Below, one piece after another: positions 5,534 to 5,769 of a stretch of DNA of 5,769 nt. Each line of letters begins with the position of its first letter. The first letter of the stretch is position 1. The stretch is from an uncultured Bacillota bacterium (lineage in GTDB: Bacteria > Bacillota_I > Bacilli_A > RF39 > UBA660). Below the pieces are notes generated by a model that had not been told where the DNA came from, made no database searches, and saw only the letters and a program-made list of their open reading frames with translations. Both the position numbers and the translations under genes were made by a program. The stretch covers positions 1 through 5,769 of the forward strand of contig CAMXBB010000097.1 in the NCBI GenBank assembly GCA_947179265.1, in the 5' to 3' direction.

Positions 5534-5769
5534 TTTTAATTTCTCCTTTAATAGTCGAGATAATCAATAAAAATACCCCTAAAACAATCGCCATATCAGC
5601 GATATTAAAAACTGGAAAATTATAAGAGAATATCTTTAATGCCATAAAATCTCTTACAAATCCACAAAATAATCGATCAGCAAAGTTACCTAAAATACCT
5701 CCAAATAACAATCCAAAAGATAGATCATTTAACTTATTCTCTTCATAAGAATATGTCATATTATATAAG
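5490..5769 (-). CDS. lspA: Lipoprotein signal peptidase II (LspA), 5' part cut by window edge
   Basis: A membrane aspartyl protease that removes signal peptides from prolipoproteins after diacylglyceryl modification of the lipobox Cys. The last 92 residues are visible. The frame stays open to the window edge, so the Met at 5759 is internal; LspA is normally about 150-165 residues, so roughly 60-75 are missing. The diagnostic motifs are all present: GILGNFADR (Asn28, Asp31, Arg32 of the visible part), GFVRDF (Asp40) and FNIAD (Asn55, Asp58). In solved LspA structures the Asp residues of the VxDF and NxAD motifs form the catalytic pair. Two membrane helices are seen (about 15-31 and 52-72). The C-terminus is a strongly basic tail, KSRRRKKGSNR, that should lie in the cytoplasm and is encoded over the start region of rluD. 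The lspA-rluD order is common in Firmicutes. Confidence 0.94.
   Translation of the reverse strand, partial: LYNMTYSYEENKLNDLSFGLLFGGILGNFADRLFCGFVRDFMALKIFSYNFPVFNIADMAIVLGVFLLIISTIKGEIKSGNKSRRRKKGSNR
5543..5549 (-). promoter_or_regulatory. Ribosome binding site of rluD inside lspA
   Basis: AAAGGAG on the minus strand lies 9 bases before the GTG at 5531-5533 and within the lspA reading frame. It supports the non-ATG start and suggests that ribosomes finishing lspA can feed rluD translation. Confidence 0.75.

Noticed and set aside
1..5769. TGA read as tryptophan (Mycoplasma-type code)
   Set aside because: All genes read through under the standard code to normal lengths, with Trp as TGG and no internal TGA.

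Overview
This is a strongly AT-rich bacterial chromosome segment that looks like a low-GC Firmicute (Bacilli-type, possibly one of the small-genome uncultured gut lineages near Erysipelotrichia/Mollicutes; the lineage is an inference). The supporting evidence is strong AGGAGG-like ribosome binding sites, LexA operators of the Gram-positive CGAAC-N4-GTTCG type, and an adjacent lspA-rluD pair as in Bacillus. Visible Trp codons are TGG and no frame is broken by TGA, so the genetic code is not the Mycoplasma TGA=Trp code.

Layout from left to right. (1) Positions 1-930, minus strand: 5' part of an unrecognised single-pass membrane protein that runs off the left edge. (2) 983-2389, minus: miaB, tRNA methylthiotransferase. 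(3) 2430-2770: a compact SOS control region. It holds a 46-residue membrane peptide gene (2479-2619, minus) with its own terminator, then a divergent promoter region with two LexA-like operators, then lexA (2771-3397, plus). (4) 3396-3452: two terminators, one per strand, each with a stem that starts inside the stop codon of its gene. (5) 3446-5769, minus: a probable operon in transcription order lspA (5' end cut off by the window), rluD, and a rhomboid-family intramembrane protease.

How the parts work together. lspA, rluD, miaB and the rhomboid are housekeeping genes for lipoprotein maturation, rRNA/tRNA modification and membrane proteolysis. The most interesting unit is the divergent lexA/small-peptide pair. 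The two genes have near-consensus promoters, each overlapped by a LexA-like box, so LexA should repress both itself and the peptide until DNA damage. In Bacillus (yneA) and Staphylococcus (sosA), the gene divergent from lexA encodes an SOS-induced membrane inhibitor of cell division. The peptide here occupies the same slot but is only 46 residues long, has no LysM domain, and is closed by a terminator directly behind its stop codon. It is a plausible minimal SOS division inhibitor or stress peptide. LexA itself has a Cys-Gly bond where most LexA proteins have Ala-Gly.

There is no gene-free stretch longer than 300 bases; the largest gap, 2620-2770, is the divergent SOS control region. I see no tRNA, rRNA, mobile element, CRISPR array or long repeat.
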